Below the pieces are notes generated by a model that ran no database searches, was not told the DNA's origin, and saw nothing but the letters and a program-made list of their open reading frames with translations. Position numbers and translations under genes: made by a program. Positions 26,475 to 39,900 of a stretch of 64,000 nucleotides of DNA are shown here, piece after piece. The number at the start of each line of letters is the position of its first letter. Position 1 is the stretch's first letter. The DNA is from Torymus aiolomorphi (Eukaryota; Arthropoda; Insecta; Hymenoptera; Torymidae): assembly GCA_036365515.1 (NCBI GenBank), contig CM070874.1, forward strand, positions 45,631,083 to 45,695,082, given 5' to 3'.

Positions 26475-28527
26475 ACGCACTATTTACAATAGACTAAATA
26501 TTTACATGATTCACGTTGATTAACAATCAAGTAACAAACAAAATTTATAAAATTTTGAATTGAAATTCGAAGCAGATAAATGTACTGTAAATAAATCTAT
26601 AGCTTGCAATTGGGAATGAATTCTACTGAAAAGAATAGTGAATAGTTCTGAAAGTCATAATAGAAAGTCACAATGTAGTGTACGAATATTTTTTATGATC
26701 CTGCCTTGGTGAGACATAAATCAAAATCAGTTTACCGTGACAAATGAGTATTTGCAGGGTAGAATTTTCATGGACGACTTATTGATGAGAAATTTAATTG
26801 TAATTTGGCCATGATGAATTCGTTGCGACGCCCTGTAAAATAAACGCGTTTCAGCGTTTGTGGTGAAGATTAGGAACGCGACTCAGTGTCGAAGACTAAC
26901 CGGATTCGCTAGATTGCGGCAAATACTAGCACATTTCGTGAGATTGACCGAAAGTTAGTACTTATAATGTTTAATAAGAAATTTATTTTTATTTTTAATG
27001 CCCCCCCCCCCCCGCCTTTAAAAGAGTGCACAAAACATAATAGTTTGGAAGAAAAAAACAAAACGGTATACACGGAGAAAAATAAAGCTTCTCAAACTTC
27101 TTTGCACTATTGAAATCAATTGGTTTAGGACAAAGTTAAATTAGCACAAAAAAAAAAGTAAAATCAACTTTATTTATAGTAACAACAATATTATATTTAA
27201 AATTGGATACTGATTTCACATTCTCAAAAGGAAGATTCTACTTTTTTGAATGTTATTTCTACCGATATATATTAAATAATTATATGTATAACGGTTAGAA
27301 AGATAACTACGTTAGCGACATCACTATTGATTAATATTTTTGAAAGTAGAAAATAATGGCTTCGTTTATATTCATTTTGAAAAATTCTATTACGAGCTTT
27401 GATGTAGGCAAAGAGAAAAATAATTATGTATTGCACTGGCAAATTAGCGCAAACATGCGAAGGATGCTAGCTTTCACCGAAAATTCATGAATAATACTAG
27501 TTGTAGTACAGAACGTCAATTTACTAATAATAATCCTAGTAACTTGAAAAAACAATTTTAGACTGCAAAAGCACTCTTTTTGTATTTATATAATCTTCTG
27601 CATATCATACATTAATTATAAAACTATTGCCACTTTACTATAAATATGTATAAATGTTCGTACTTTTGATTGATTCAGAATGTAAAATGTCCGGCAAGTG
27701 ACAGAATGTTTGTATAATGGAAAAGAGAGTTATGCAACCTCGGATAAATTATGCGTGCCTGTAAATATAAACGAAAGGCGTAGATATGCAAATCGCATTT
27801 GCTTGTTTACTGCTGATTTAATAATTTCTTGAAAATTTGTCAACGTGTCTCTTGTTATCTACCTCTGTATTACAGTAACCGGAAGACTATTATTTACAAA
27901 CTTAAGATAAATTTACTTTATTACGTCCGTACAACCTTTCGTTTAACAAAAAATTTAATAGCAAAGACGAAGCGGCAATTTACGACACGCCCTCGTTACC
28001 GTGTCAGTAACACAACGGCGTGAGAACGTCTTTCTTGGTTTTTTTCTGAAATTAGCTTTGACGTCTGTCAAAAGCGGATCTTCTCGGCCAAGCGAGGAGA
28101 GGCGATATGATACGAACGCGCACGTGTCCTGCATCCGGTTCGTATAAAGAACGCATGCGCGAATACCTACGCGGTTGTCAGTGACGCTCAGAGTGCAGAG
28201 GCATGTCGCTCACCTTGCGTTTAAAAGCAATCTGCGAAACGTGCCCATGACTTTTTTATCAACTCGGGCTTACTTCCAGAGCACGCGAGTCAAGTCGGAT
28301 GCATCTCACTTTTATTTCACGATCTTAAGTTTATTATTTACAGAATTAGAGTAAAAAAAGTTCGCTGTTAATGATTTGGAAGGTTGTCGTTACGCTCGCA
28401 GAGCTATTGTTTCAGGGGTATAGTTGTTCATTTCCGACCTCATCAATAGGTTGTAGTTCGAACGGTAAGAAGGGGAACAATAACGAATCTTCTACAAATA
28501 TCGGGCAAATCGTTCCCAAGATACCGC
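26475..28527. other. AT-rich non-coding DNA with poly-C and a CpG-rich patch
   Basis: Contains a 13-base poly-C at 27001-27013, A-runs, and a CG-rich patch at about 28020-28320. No coding evidence. Confidence 0.5.
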
Positions 28528-28529
28528 TA

Positions 28530-29294
28530 CACTGAGAAAACTGTCGTAGGAAAATTTACTGAAAAGCTAATAAAAATTACTATTTTTTATAGCAACGATG
28601 GGATATCATGGAAATTTAGGTACTTTTGCTAACTAATATAGTAATTTTTGTAGCCAAGCTTAAACTTAAAAAAAATTGATTTTCATGATTTTATATCTAT
28701 AGGATACCTAATATTTATACAATATTTAATATATTATTAATTAAATTTAGCTATACAAGAAATAAATAAGGAAATAAAAATTTTTTTTTACGGTGGTTGT
28801 GTATTCGAACCCTGGACCCTCCGCACGCTAGGCAGACGCGCTAACCTCTTACCCACGTGACTTTCTTGAGTACAAAATTTTGGAACTGATACATTGGCTA
28901 TCTTCGCTTACGAGAGAACTTTGATGATTATTTGATAGCAATAAATAACTATGATAATATAAAGAAATAACTCATAGCTCACCTGCACAACGTAAAAATA
29001 AAACAACTGAATCGATATTGTCGATGTTTTTGATAACTTAAAAGGAAGATAATCTCAAATTGCGGGAGAAACATAACCTCAATCAGACACGTGCTCCCGA
29101 CGTGCACGCAATAAGTACTACATGTAGAGGGCACTTTTTGCTATGTGTAGTAGTAAAAATTATTAAGATACCTTGTAAATATTCCTGAACTATAGCAAAA
29201 TTTTTTATAATTTGCTTATATCCCCGCGTTGCTATCAAATATAGTAATTTTTGTTAGTTTTTCAGTAAATTTTCCTACGACAGTTTTCTCAGTG
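28530..29294. mobile_element. Non-autonomous CACTG-ended DNA transposon (765 bp)
   Basis: The ends are long inverted repeats starting CACTGAGAAAACTGTCGTAG, near-identical over about 50 bp and then diverging slowly to at least 70 bp. They are flanked by TA at 28528-28529 and 29295-29296, a 2-bp duplication. CACTR ends with 2-3 bp duplications are known from EnSpm/CACTA-type elements; assignment is inferred because no transposase is present. The interior carries a tRNA-Ala-like relic on the minus strand. Confidence 0.75.
28793..28863 (-). pseudogene. tRNA-Ala(AGC)-like relic
   Basis: On the minus strand, GTGGGTAAGAGGTTAGCGCG resembles a tRNA 5' half with an A box. It is followed by a perfect 5-bp anticodon stem (TCTGC/GCGGA) and the 7-base loop CTAGCGT, which places AGC (28829-28827) as anticodon. 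A T-loop/B-box-like GGGTTCGAATAC follows. The T stem and acceptor stem no longer pair, so it is not a functional tRNA. It is more likely a SINE head or captured tRNA inside the CACTG element. Confidence 0.55.
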
Positions 29295-29296
29295 TA

Positions 29297-30460
29297 GTAC
29301 AAAAGAACATGTATACGGGATCTTTTTCTCACCCTCTAGGTCATGGAGCGCCGAGGTACTTTACAATCTTGAATTTGCATTTATTCTCGAGAAATTTTTT
29401 TGCAAAAGGAAAATGTGTTTATGTTTATTTATTGAAATACTGACTCGCATTTTTGAAAATCGTTGCAATTTTATATAATTTACAAAATATGTATATGCTC
29501 TAGACTTAGAAATTACAAAGTTATGTTATGTAAGTAAATTTAATGGCCATGCCTCGGGTCATAAAATCAATCGTCCTAATGAGCAACAAATTTTTATGGT
29601 TTATGAATTCTTTTTAAATACAATTTTGGGAAAAAACGTAAAACAAGTTTTGTTGTGCGCCATACATATCTAATGCGATATTACAAGACACGAAGTTTAA
29701 TTATCGAATAAAAAATTAAAATTTGCTTTACATAAAAGTATTAAACGGGTTTTGATATGAAACTATTATAATAAAACCGTAAAAGTAATAGGTATATGGT
29801 GCATAACTTTCGCTCAAACTGTTCTGATGAATTTGAAATAAAATTCCATACCTTACGTAAAGCCTATCGAAAACAAACTATAGTCATCATACACGACGAA
29901 AAGGTTTGCTCTCGTGAAACACTGAATTGTATCGCAGGATCGGAAGAAACGCTAGCTACAGTTTTATATTAAGTAATATCATGAAGAAGGGAGCATTGAG
30001 AGCGTTAAGCGTACGGCTCAAAAATAATGAATCCCATAACGGGATACTCGAGAGGGAGAGAGGCTATACAACTCCGTCTATCTTTGCTCTCTCGTCAGTG
30101 AAATCCCCTTATCTATCATTTGATGTAAGTCAAGAACGTAGCCAGAGCAACAGCAGCAAAGTAATTTTTTTGTTTTTCTATTTTAATACAAAGGACTTTA
30201 GCAAACGTTTATAAAATTTGTATTTCTGAATATCAATTTTTAATTTTAATCAATATCAAGATTTGTTATTTGATTACAGTGAATACATTTAGTATCTATA
30301 TATGGTAACAAGTGCAAGGAGAAATGCAAAAACTGAAAATTAGCTTCAATATAAGAGAAAATCCCAGAAATACATTTTATAGCTGTCAATCTATTCATCG
30401 CCCTATAAAGTTTAAAAACTTTTTTCAAACATACGTAAGCGTATAAGTTTAGCGTATAAG
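29297..30460. other. AT-rich non-coding DNA
   Basis: No gene, repeat or RNA is seen. The 95-codon frame at 29927 has no recognisable features. Confidence 0.5.
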
Positions 30461-31760
30461 CTCCTAAGTACACGCGCACAAACAGCTCGCGAACGATCTT
30501 ATTCGGCGTTTGACGTGCCGTAGGGCCCTGAACGAACTGCGAGCCTGCCGCGCGGAGGAGAAAGAAAGATCGGGTCACGGATGCACGTATATATACACGT
30601 GTGCAGTTAGGGGGTGCACACGATCGTGTAAACACTGTAAACGTCGAGAGATAAGAAGCGCGCGCGCGCGCTGAGCCGCCATAAAGCATACAACACGTGT
30701 TAGATCGACGATATATCGCATAAATCGGCAGCGCGCGACTCCTTATATAGAATACAATTCCGTGTACTTTGCAAATGGACGATGGTTTGTATGCCTAATT
30801 AAACCTTTTACGGAGTGTTCCGTCTTATTTTGAGAATCCCCCGAGAGCGCGTATATGTACGTGCCGGCATGTGCATGCATACCCATTCATGACTTTTCAC
30901 TGGCCAGTCTTTCAATCAAATCGCGCTTTCCGCTATTCAAAGTGTGTACGTGCGATTTATTTCATCGCATCTATCGAAGAATAATCATTTGGGTTTGTTT
31001 ATCGAAAATAAAGTGAAGTTTAATTGAGAAAAAATTGCGTATTAATGTATACTAACTTGTATAATTTGAATTGAACAGGACAACAAAAAAATCAATAATG
31101 GACATTGACGATCAGTCTTCTTTGTAAAAGTTAGATAAGATATCACAGTAAAAGGAGTTTCTCTTTAGCCGCAGTCGGCAAGACGGACAGCGCCGTGAAT
31201 CAATAAAACATCCCGTTCACGGGACTGGCAATATGGGAAACCTTTTACAACTAGCCGCCGCGGCGCATCTGCATACTTTCTCTGTACGTATATATATGCA
31301 TACTGCGAGCATGCGTGCATAAGAAGATAATATAATTAGACATAAATAAAATCGAAAGTCGAGTGCGCAGGCGTAGGTACGCGAGCTTCGGTGTTTTTCT
31401 ATAGCGCGAAAGTCGTGAATATCCAGGCGCGCGAATATACTTATATCGTTTTCCCCCCCATTAATCATGCGCAGCGATCTTTTTCCCCGACGTCGTGTGC
31501 ACGGCCGTACGATAGATCGCCGCGCGCGGGAGAATGCAAGTAGCGTGGTGGCATCATCGGCGCGCATCAGCGCGAGGCGCGATCGGTGACGCGGAGCGCG
31601 CGGACACGCCTTCCGTTCGGCGCAGCCGGCGTGCCATGCCCTTTCTCGTTCCGCGAACAGTTATTTCTATACACTGCTGGGAAAAATATTTATTTCGTCC
31701 CATCAGTTGTGTGCCTGTCTTCCAAGTGTATTATCGGCGAGATAAGCGTTAAAAGATTAT
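30461..31760. promoter_or_regulatory. Two CpG-rich patches
   Basis: CG-rich peaks at about 30460-30900 (with CGCGCGCGCGCG at 30659-30670) and 31150-31660 are separated by AT-rich DNA. Open frames occur on both strands by composition. No gene supported. Confidence 0.3.
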
Positions 31761-32820
31761 TTCAGATATTTGTTTGCTCAAAATGGTTATTGTATTTGTA
31801 ACAACTAGGAAATTACATTTACTCTACCAATATATTATTGTTTATAGATTTTCCGTTCATAGAGTCCAAGAATTTTTAATTATCTAAATAGTCTTTTTAA
31901 ATGGTCTTTTTTTAGTTTAAAAATGAAAAGAAATTAGAAAAAGTTCAATTACTTGCGATCCTACGTTGAAATTCGTATAAGAAAATGTCAAGAATTATAA
32001 TTATTACATTGATACTTTCAGCTTATCGAATATCGTAATGTTTACGTCACTCTTCTGATACAGCACAGTATAAAGCAATGGAAGTAAAACTTTGATAACT
32101 TTTTTAAAAATCATAAATTTTGTATCATTATATGCTTTTTCTGTTCAGTTTCGAAAAAGCACGCTTTAAGATAAAAAAAATGTATGTACATAAATTTCGT
32201 GCGTTCATTACACATGTCAACTGTATCGTTTTTTCACAAATTCTGAGAGCAGTAAAATCTCATTTGTCACAACATTTCATGCTTATACAAAATCCATACA
32301 TTACTGCAGAAAAATTTTGAACCACGTAACAGTAAAATAAATTCAAACTAAATATTTTATAAATATATAATGATTTACATCGAATCTCTCATGTTACGAA
32401 AATTCATTGAATATCTAAGCTATATATTTAACTAATATAGATATGAATCTTGGACATCCTACATTGACCGAATTATTAAACAATTATTTTGTCACCATCT
32501 ACACGTCCAGTAACATATTAATCAATGTTAAATAAATGCCTCCTCAAGAAAAATATAACAAATTAATTAAATTGAGCTATAAATAATGTAGCAAGTGACT
32601 TTGCACATACCAGTAACTAAAATGTTTTGAGCATACCTTTAAATTCATTATAACTATATATACAAGTGAGAATATATTACGAGTATCGAACACTCTGTTT
32701 TCGTGTAAATAAAATAAATAAGTAATTTATATATACAATGTAGTAATCGTCGCATACACCGGATCAGACACGTTAGTAAAAGAGCTTTTGATCGAGTTGT
32801 AAATTTAGAAATAGCTCTCA
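31761..32820. other. AT-rich non-coding DNA
   Basis: Nothing supportable beyond A/T-rich sequence. Confidence 0.5.
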
Positions 32821-33520
32821 CAAATCAATCAATCACGTGTTAACGGCCCTATCTTCTCCCGCAAGTAGAAATACAGAGCTAAAAATAATCTAAAGTCTAC
32901 GATGGCAGGCGCGTCCACTGCAACATTAACAGTAAGCGATATAAATCTAAAATTAAACAAGCGCACGCGATGGCGGCGCTCATGGCGATAAAGAGGAAAT
33001 TTATTGTTATAACAGCACATGGCTACCTTTACATGGCTGTTAGCGTATAGCTATCCAGGCGGGAACACGTCGTAAGTAGCCGCGGCACTTGTCGCTGCGC
33101 GTCAACCGGCCAGCGAGAACAACAAGCGGCGATGCGCGAGCCGCGCGTTTAATAAGAGCGGGACATTAACCTTGTTTCGGAATTCCTCTCGTTACCGCTT
33201 ACAACTACATTCCCGACTATGCCTCTCGAGAGCACGTAGATAACTGCCGGCCACCGCCAACGGCAACTTCATCCTCGAGTGCATGTACACGACGGCTCAT
33301 GGCTGTAAGTGCGCCCCGCTGCCTTCCAGAACAAGCATCATCTGCCGATGTTGTTTTCTCTTACAGCTCGTTTATCGCGGCCAAATATCTGTATTGTCTG
33401 CTGCCGAGTTTCCGGCCTCAATTTTTCCACCGCTATACATTTTTCCTCTCGAGTAAATTGCGCTCGCATTTGATTTATCGGGCGTTTGTCGTAGAGATTA
33501 AAAATGTATAATCTTGTGCA
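32821..33520. promoter_or_regulatory. CpG-rich patch
   Basis: CG-rich stretch strongest at 33050-33300. Short open frames only; candidate regulatory DNA by analogy with the other patches. Confidence 0.3.
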
Positions 33521-33896
33521 ATAAGGTTTCTTTTAAATATAATCCAACGAAAAATGTGATACGTAACAAAATTACGCAGATTTCATCGTGGAAATTGCTC
33601 AGCTAAATTGAATTTATTATTGCTTCCTCGTAGAGGAAGCTTTGTAACGGTGAACAAAATTTTTGAGACAAAAAATGTTCAAAAAGATGTTTTAAGGCGA
33701 TATATGTTGAATTCTGCAGAAAATTACCCCTAACTGTGGTCGAAAAAATCGTAAAAATTCAAAGTTGAAGCACACCTCCAACAACTGGTTTTTCCTATTC
33801 TGTAGCAAAAATAATGCACGAAAAGCCTGTCGAACCAAGGAAATCGGCATAGTGTTTTTCAGGAAGCTACATTTAAGTTTTCTTATGGAAATTTAA
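33521..33896. other. AT-rich DNA with a short perfect hairpin
   Basis: GCTTCCTCGTAGAGGAAGC at 33622-33640 is an 8-bp perfect stem with a 3-base loop. The remainder is AT-rich and may be part of the repeat cluster that follows. Confidence 0.5.
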
Positions 33897-34313
33897 CATG
33901 GGAAAAGTGGACGAAAAGTGGTCATTGATGATTAACCAATAGCAAGCTATTGAACCGGCAAACAAATTTTTCAATTTTCAAAAGCAATTAAAGTAGAAGA
34001 AAAGAACTTTAATTTGAGAGTAGAATCGTTAAAATCGGTCGATTCTGTGCAAGCTACGTGAATTTGAAAATTGCGAAAAATGACCAAAAATGAGCGACTT
34101 TTCCCAAATCCACGTAATTCTTAAAATTTTGGTCATTTTTCGTCATTTTTCGCCATTTTCAAATTCACGTAGCTTTGCACAGAATCGACCGATTTTAACG
34201 ATTCTAGTCTCAAATTAAAGCTCACTTTAATCATGAAATTTTTTTTTTGCCGCTTCAATAGCTTGCTATTGGTTAATCATCAATGACCACTTTTCGTCCA
34301 TTTTTCCCGTGGA
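33897..34313. repeat. 417-bp foldback palindrome
   Basis: The arms are near-perfect reverse complements about a centre at 34105. Paired blocks are GAAAAGTGGTCATTGATGAT (33913 on) with its complement ending near 34298; ATTAACCAATAGCAAGCTAT with its complement at 34260-34279; and ATCGGTCGATTCTGTGCAAG with CTTTGCACAGAATCGACCGAT. The loop is about 30 bases. No target duplication was found. Confidence 0.85.
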
Positions 34314-34358
34314 TGTATGTATGTATGTGCATGCGCGTGCGCGCGCGTGTGTGTGTGT
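34313..34358. repeat. Compound microsatellite (ATGT)n-(GC)n-(GT)n
   Basis: Runs directly from the end of the foldback: ATGTATGTATGTATGT, then a CGCGTGCGCGCGCG block, then GTGTGTGTGT. Confidence 0.9.
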
Positions 34359-34542
34359 CGGACAAAGGCTATTCTCTTCGTCTCGCGAAAAAAACTCGGT
34401 ACCCTGATGGATTTTAGTTTTTATTGATTTTCTTTTTTCTGTAACCAAAAAACTATTTTGAATTTTTAGTTTTTTTGATTTTTTTTATATCTTACAGCCA
34501 TTATTACATTAATTATTATTACAATTATTAAAGAAAAAATTT

Positions 34543-35640
34543 ACGTTTTCGTTGTCGCACGATTTTACAAGAGTAAAAATTATCCAATCGTCCTGAAATT
34601 TGGCACAGATTTAGCCTTTATATATCTTCAGATCGAGTTCGTTGCCCAAAAAAATCAGTCCATTACGACCAAAGATATTTAAAGTTAAAAATTGTTTTAA
34701 AAAATTTTCGAATTGTGTTTACTCAGAGAATACTTGATTTATCAACTTAAAATTTTAACCACTTAATAAACTCATTGAAGACTATATTTGGTTAAAATTT
34801 CAAGAGATTATCTTCATTTGTTTTTCAGAAAAAAAAAAGTTTTATAAAAAAGTAGAGTTTCCGTTGTCGGACAATAACAAGAGTAAAAATTATCTAATCG
34901 TCTTAAAATTTGGAACAGATGTAGCTTTTATATATCGTCAGATCGAGTTCGTTGCCCGTTATCTCGGAGACCGGCCGCAGAAGGCGTTATCTCGCCGAAA
35001 ATAGACAATATATAGGCGGTGACGCTAACTTAAATCTGGGGCAAAAAAATTTGCGTGCAAGATAACGCCTTCTTCAGCCGGACTCTGAGATAACGCCTTC
35101 ATCGGCCGGACTCCAAGATAACGTTTTCTTCGGACAGATTTCGAGATAACGCCTTCTTCAGCCGGACTCCGACATAACACCTTTCTATTCGGGAGCGACG
35201 ATTTCTAGATCAATAAATATTTTATTAATTTGAAAGTCTGAACTCTAGTTTCATAACTTACCTGTTCTTTTTAAGCTATTTCAATATTAACAACGTATTT
35301 CAATAGACAAATTTCACAATTCATGAATAAAAATGTATCGATCGCCGCTAGCATTGTGGTGGTTTCCGTTATCGATGCCAAACAGTTTTTAATAAAAACG
35401 CAATTTTTTTTTTAAATAACTTTTTTATCAAAAGAAATAAAGACAATCTCTAAATTTAACTAAATATTGTAATAAATAATCGTAACAATTGGTTAAAATT
35501 TCAAATTGATCAAATATTCTCTGAGATATCAGTATTAAAAAACATGGAAAAAAATTTTTAATCTCGAATATCTGGTCGTGATGATCATTTTTTTGTGTTT
35601 TTTGTGGGCAATAAATTTTTTTTTTGTAAAATATAAAATT
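34543..35640. repeat. Composite inverted-repeat element
   Basis: A left block (34543-34825) reads GATCGAGTTCGTTGCCC, then ACGACC, then ACTCAGAGAATACTTGAT and GGTTAAAATTTCAA. It reappears reverse-complemented at about 35430-35640 (TTGCCCACAAAAAAC, CACGACCAGATATTCGAG, TCTCAGAGAATATTTGATCA). The beginning of the block is also repeated directly at 34851-34957, offset 310 bp. Between the arms sits the 28-bp repeat cluster. No coding capacity is seen. Confidence 0.7.
34957..35190. repeat. 28-bp tandem repeat cluster with an inverted unit
   Basis: Four head-to-tail 28-bp units start at 35061, 35089, 35117 and 35145, consensus GATAACGCCTTCTTCAGCCG plus GACTCYRA, with a decaying fifth at 35173. An inverted copy of the same unit is at 34957-34995 (TTATCTCGGAGACCGGCCGC, AGAAGGCGTTATCTCG). 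The cluster therefore forms a stem around a ~65-bp spacer. Confidence 0.85.
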
Positions 35641-35838
35641 GTATAACAATAATTGCTTTTTAATGATATAAAATAGAAAGTGTAAAAATAAATGTCACAA
35701 ACCATTTAACATAGTCTCACCGTACAAAATAAAGTATTAAATTTTAAATATTGGAATTAAAAATTCATTGAAGGAATCAGTATGTAAGGGTTTTTCAGGT
35801 AGCTGTAGAGTATGACGTCTTCGATCAAAAATAATGTG

Positions 35839-36061
35839 AGTGATTCTCTGCAAAAGTGCACATTTTTACATGTAAACTCCGTGGGTGTAAATAACCGTCT
35901 TTTATTGAATAATTATGTACATCTCGCAATTTTTAATTGATAGGTATTATAAAATAATTTACGTTTCATTCTTATAAAAAATGTATTTTTCGAAAAAAAA
36001 AAAAAACATGATTTTTCCACGGAGGTTACACGATAAAATGTGCACTTTTACAGAGAATCAC
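35839..36061. mobile_element. MITE-like element with ~45-bp inverted ends
   Basis: Left end GTGATTCTCTGCAAAAGTGC and right end (reverse complement) GTGATTCTCTGTAAAAGTGC pair at about 40 of 45 positions, ending at CTCCGTGG. The 223-bp length and AT-rich core fit a MITE. No target duplication is clear and there is no transposase. Confidence 0.65.
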
Positions 36062-36940
36062 CTACATGTAAGAAACCCGAAATTTTACAAAAATAAATGA
36101 ATATATGAATAAAAGACGTAAAATAAGAAAAAGCATCGTTTAAAAAACCAGAACATAATTTTCGTATGTAATTAAGAATCTTTTTCACGTATTAAATGAC
36201 TATTAGAAAAACATTTTACAGCCTTAACGGTTGTAAATAGCTCATCTATTTACAACTATCATTAAATTTGCTCAGGTCATAAATATAAATAAAGGTTTAT
36301 CGTTTTAAAATTACTGACCACTGCAATGTATTAACTAAAATTTAAAAAATTTTCATAAGTATACTATTATTACGGATGAGTATCCATACGAACATGAAGA
36401 GACAAGAAGTACAATTACAATATGACAAGAATTAGCAGGAAACTGTGTGGTGCTGACTGTGACTTATACACCTGGTATTATAGTATAACTGACTCTCTAG
36501 TGTGATATCTGGAAGTAAACTTACTTAAACTTGCATATCGAAGATTTATTGGCTAAAACTGCAGGATGCCATTCTTTGGCCAAAAAAATAACATCTGTTG
36601 TATGCTTTTGTTCATTGGGGCTTAGGGACAATGATATAGATGAGTTTTTCCAAATAATAATAATGACTCGATTGCTAGGATGAGTGTCAGAATGAGCATA
36701 CAAAAATAAACAGAAAGTAGCAGAAAAAGATTTAACTTAAAATTTTTGTCGTCAAATTATTTATTGAAATTCTCCAAATTTCTTCTAAAATAAATATTAC
36801 TCCAAAACATTACGATGGCTCATTCACAACACCATTTCTACAAATACATTCAGCATAAAGAAATGAAATTTTTCTGTAAAATATTGTAAGTTATACTCTT
36901 ACACTTTAGAGTAGACGATGGTTAACTTTCTTTAGTTTTT
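36062..36940. other. AT-rich non-coding DNA
   Basis: Nothing supportable is seen. Confidence 0.5.
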
Positions 36941-39900
36941 GCTTCGTTTCGTTTTACGGTACCAACCTGGCGCTCAGTTGAGAGCTGCCGAGAGCTGCTA
37001 CAGATATACGGGACGGACGTTTTTCTCTCTTATTAGCTCGGCTGAACTCAATGTCGATCTCTTTGCCTCTCCTTCTTCCTGCGAAGGATTAAACGGGATA
37101 TCGGGGAGCGCGAACATAATGCACGCGAGCAGCCTTGGCGCGGAGTGTCCGATAGATCTGTTACGGCGTCTGGGTGTGCGTGGCTTTATAATAGCCACGA
37201 GTTCGATTGATGCCGCGCGTGCATCCAGATCGAAAGACGAGTAGATCGGCGGGAGGTGGAAATCGAAGACGCCGCGGGGCCACGGGGAAAAGAGAATGTC
37301 CCGGTATCGTGTTTATTATATCTCAGCGTCGGACTGCCGGTGTATTTGCATATTATAGCCGCTATACAACTGAACGTGCCTGGGTCCTGTGGGACATTAA
37401 AAGTAGTTAACTATTCATATACAGCTTTGTGTAGATGTCGTTAGGTTAAGTGGGATATTAATTTTGAATTTGTCTGTTATGAAATAGAAATTCGGCTGTC
37501 TAACGACATGAGAGTCGACAATAATTGATAATCTAGAAGCTGATTATTTATTTTATTCGATAGAGCAAGAATTTAAAATTTTTCAATTATTACTTTTTAT
37601 CCGCAAAAGTCAATGGAAGAAACAAAACCGCGGCATTAAATTTAATTACTTTCTAAAAAGAACACCATTCGTAAGTTTGAAAGGTATTTTGTATACAGTC
37701 TAATTATATTATATAGGAAATGGAACTAGTATTTTCAACCAATTGCAATGTTATTCTTAACGGTTCGTAAAGTTTAAAAGGAAAATTCGCAGAGGCACAA
37801 AAGTAAAAGTACAATAAACGTGTTTCCAAAACTAGTTTCTACTTCTATCGCTTATATATAACTTCAATTAGATACTTAATAAATACAGAAATATAATTCA
37901 GTGTAAAAAATGTATCCTTACACAAGTTGCACAACGCGCAGGGAATGAAATTAAACGCGTTTCCCTCAAAATTAGCCAAAAGCATAAATCACGTCAGGGG
38001 GAATGAAACTTGAAAATGTAATTTACTTATCAAAAAGATTCGACTCGAGGCTTTAATGCATGCGAGTACGCCTCGTTACATAAATCAATTAACTTTCTTT
38101 CATAAGGTTCACGCGATATTCTCTACACCTACTTCTATTCAGAACTCGATCGTTCGGAACTCCTGCGTGAGAGAAGCAAACAAAGAAGCGCCGAGCTGTA
38201 TAAGCTAACAGCTGCAACCGAAGCGAGGAGAGAAAAAAGCAAAAGTGGAATTAAAAATTCGTTATAGAAAGTTCATCGTGCGGTAACGGCCGAGAACGCG
38301 TTATATGTATGTAAAGTAACCCGGTGCGCGCGGGACCGCGACGGCGATGACGACGACGAGGAGGACGGAGGAGAATACGATATAGGCGTGTTCCGGCCGC
38401 CGAGCTATTTCCGGTCCGGCCTTGTCGACGCACATATCTCGCACCGCGCGTCGTTTAATAGACCCCTGCGAATTGCTCTAGCCTTATGGCTTCGACAGCC
38501 TTAATCGACAGCGTACTAAGACGCTTGTCCTTATAGTAGAGGGTTCCTGCATATAGCTGCAGTGATACATCGCGCTCTTTGAGATAGATAGAAAAGATAT
38601 TATAATGTTGAATTAATTATTTATTTCAATATATAATATTTCAACATAAATTATTCTAAATCAAAGAAAATCATCTTTAGGTGATGTATTAAAGTATATT
38701 ACACAATATAATTATTTTCAATAATGCAAAATCTAACAACTAAAAACCGATTTTTTCATCCACGATTCACAAGTACGAAAAAATGTTGTTTTTTAAACAT
38801 TTTTAAATAAAATTCAAAGTTTCACTTTGAAAAACCAGTATAATAACAAGAACTTTCCTATTCCAAAACAATGGTGCTACTTACTTTTTAAAAAATGTTT
38901 AGATACACAACCATAAATAGTATAAATAGTATATAATAATGGTCACAAATACCTTTCTTGAGATGCATTTTGGCGTAATGGGCTTAAATAGGAAAAGATA
39001 CTTCTAATAATTAGCAAAAAATCAAGCAGACTGAAATTCTAATTGGGATTATTGAGCATAACTGTTTAGTCGAAACGAGTGTAGGTCGAAGAAAGTATGC
39101 CTCTTCTAGATCACGAAAAAAATACGAATCTATATTTCATTCTTCAATCGACACTAATGATGATGATTACCGAAATAACGAAAACCATTGTAACATCAAC
39201 AAAGTTACGACGTGTACTTCACATTATTTTTAACAAATTATATTTTATTATGTAGCATTGAACTTTCTTTTCATATAACTATTATAGTTTGATTATAATA
39301 TTAAATGATTAATTAATAATTTTGTTTACTTTCTTTAAAGTATCGAGAAGTGATAGTTCTGTTTAATGATCCAAAAATAAGGATTTATTGGCTCATTAAG
39401 TAGACGTGAATCATTTCCTCGTAAAAAGCGAGTTTCTTATTATATTCCCATCGTCTTGATGAGTTTATTAAACGCAAAGCTTAGCAGTGCGAACTTTTAC
39501 TAATTAATGAAAAGATAAATATAAAGTATAAATTAAAGAAAGAACAGAAAGGCAGTCACAGTTAGTCAGTGTGGTTTCCTCGAGTGCAAGCAGAACAACA
39601 ACAGTCTCTAATAAGACAAAATACACCGACAACATCCCCCGGAGCGCATCGCACTCCCGATATTCACCTGCAGCGCGCTGCGCAAGAAACAGAACGACCC
39701 GCGCTGCGCATCGCCAACTACAATCGCACGCCGTGCGGCGGCGGCATGGGAGCGCGCGAATAAATCGCTCTCGCAGTCCGACGTGTAATGAGATGCACGC
39801 GGAGAGACTTTCACCCCTGGGGGCGCCTGTGCCTCTGATCTCCTCCGCGCGACCTGCGCGCGCGCATGTATGTAAAGGGCGCGCTGCGGTAGGCGACGCA

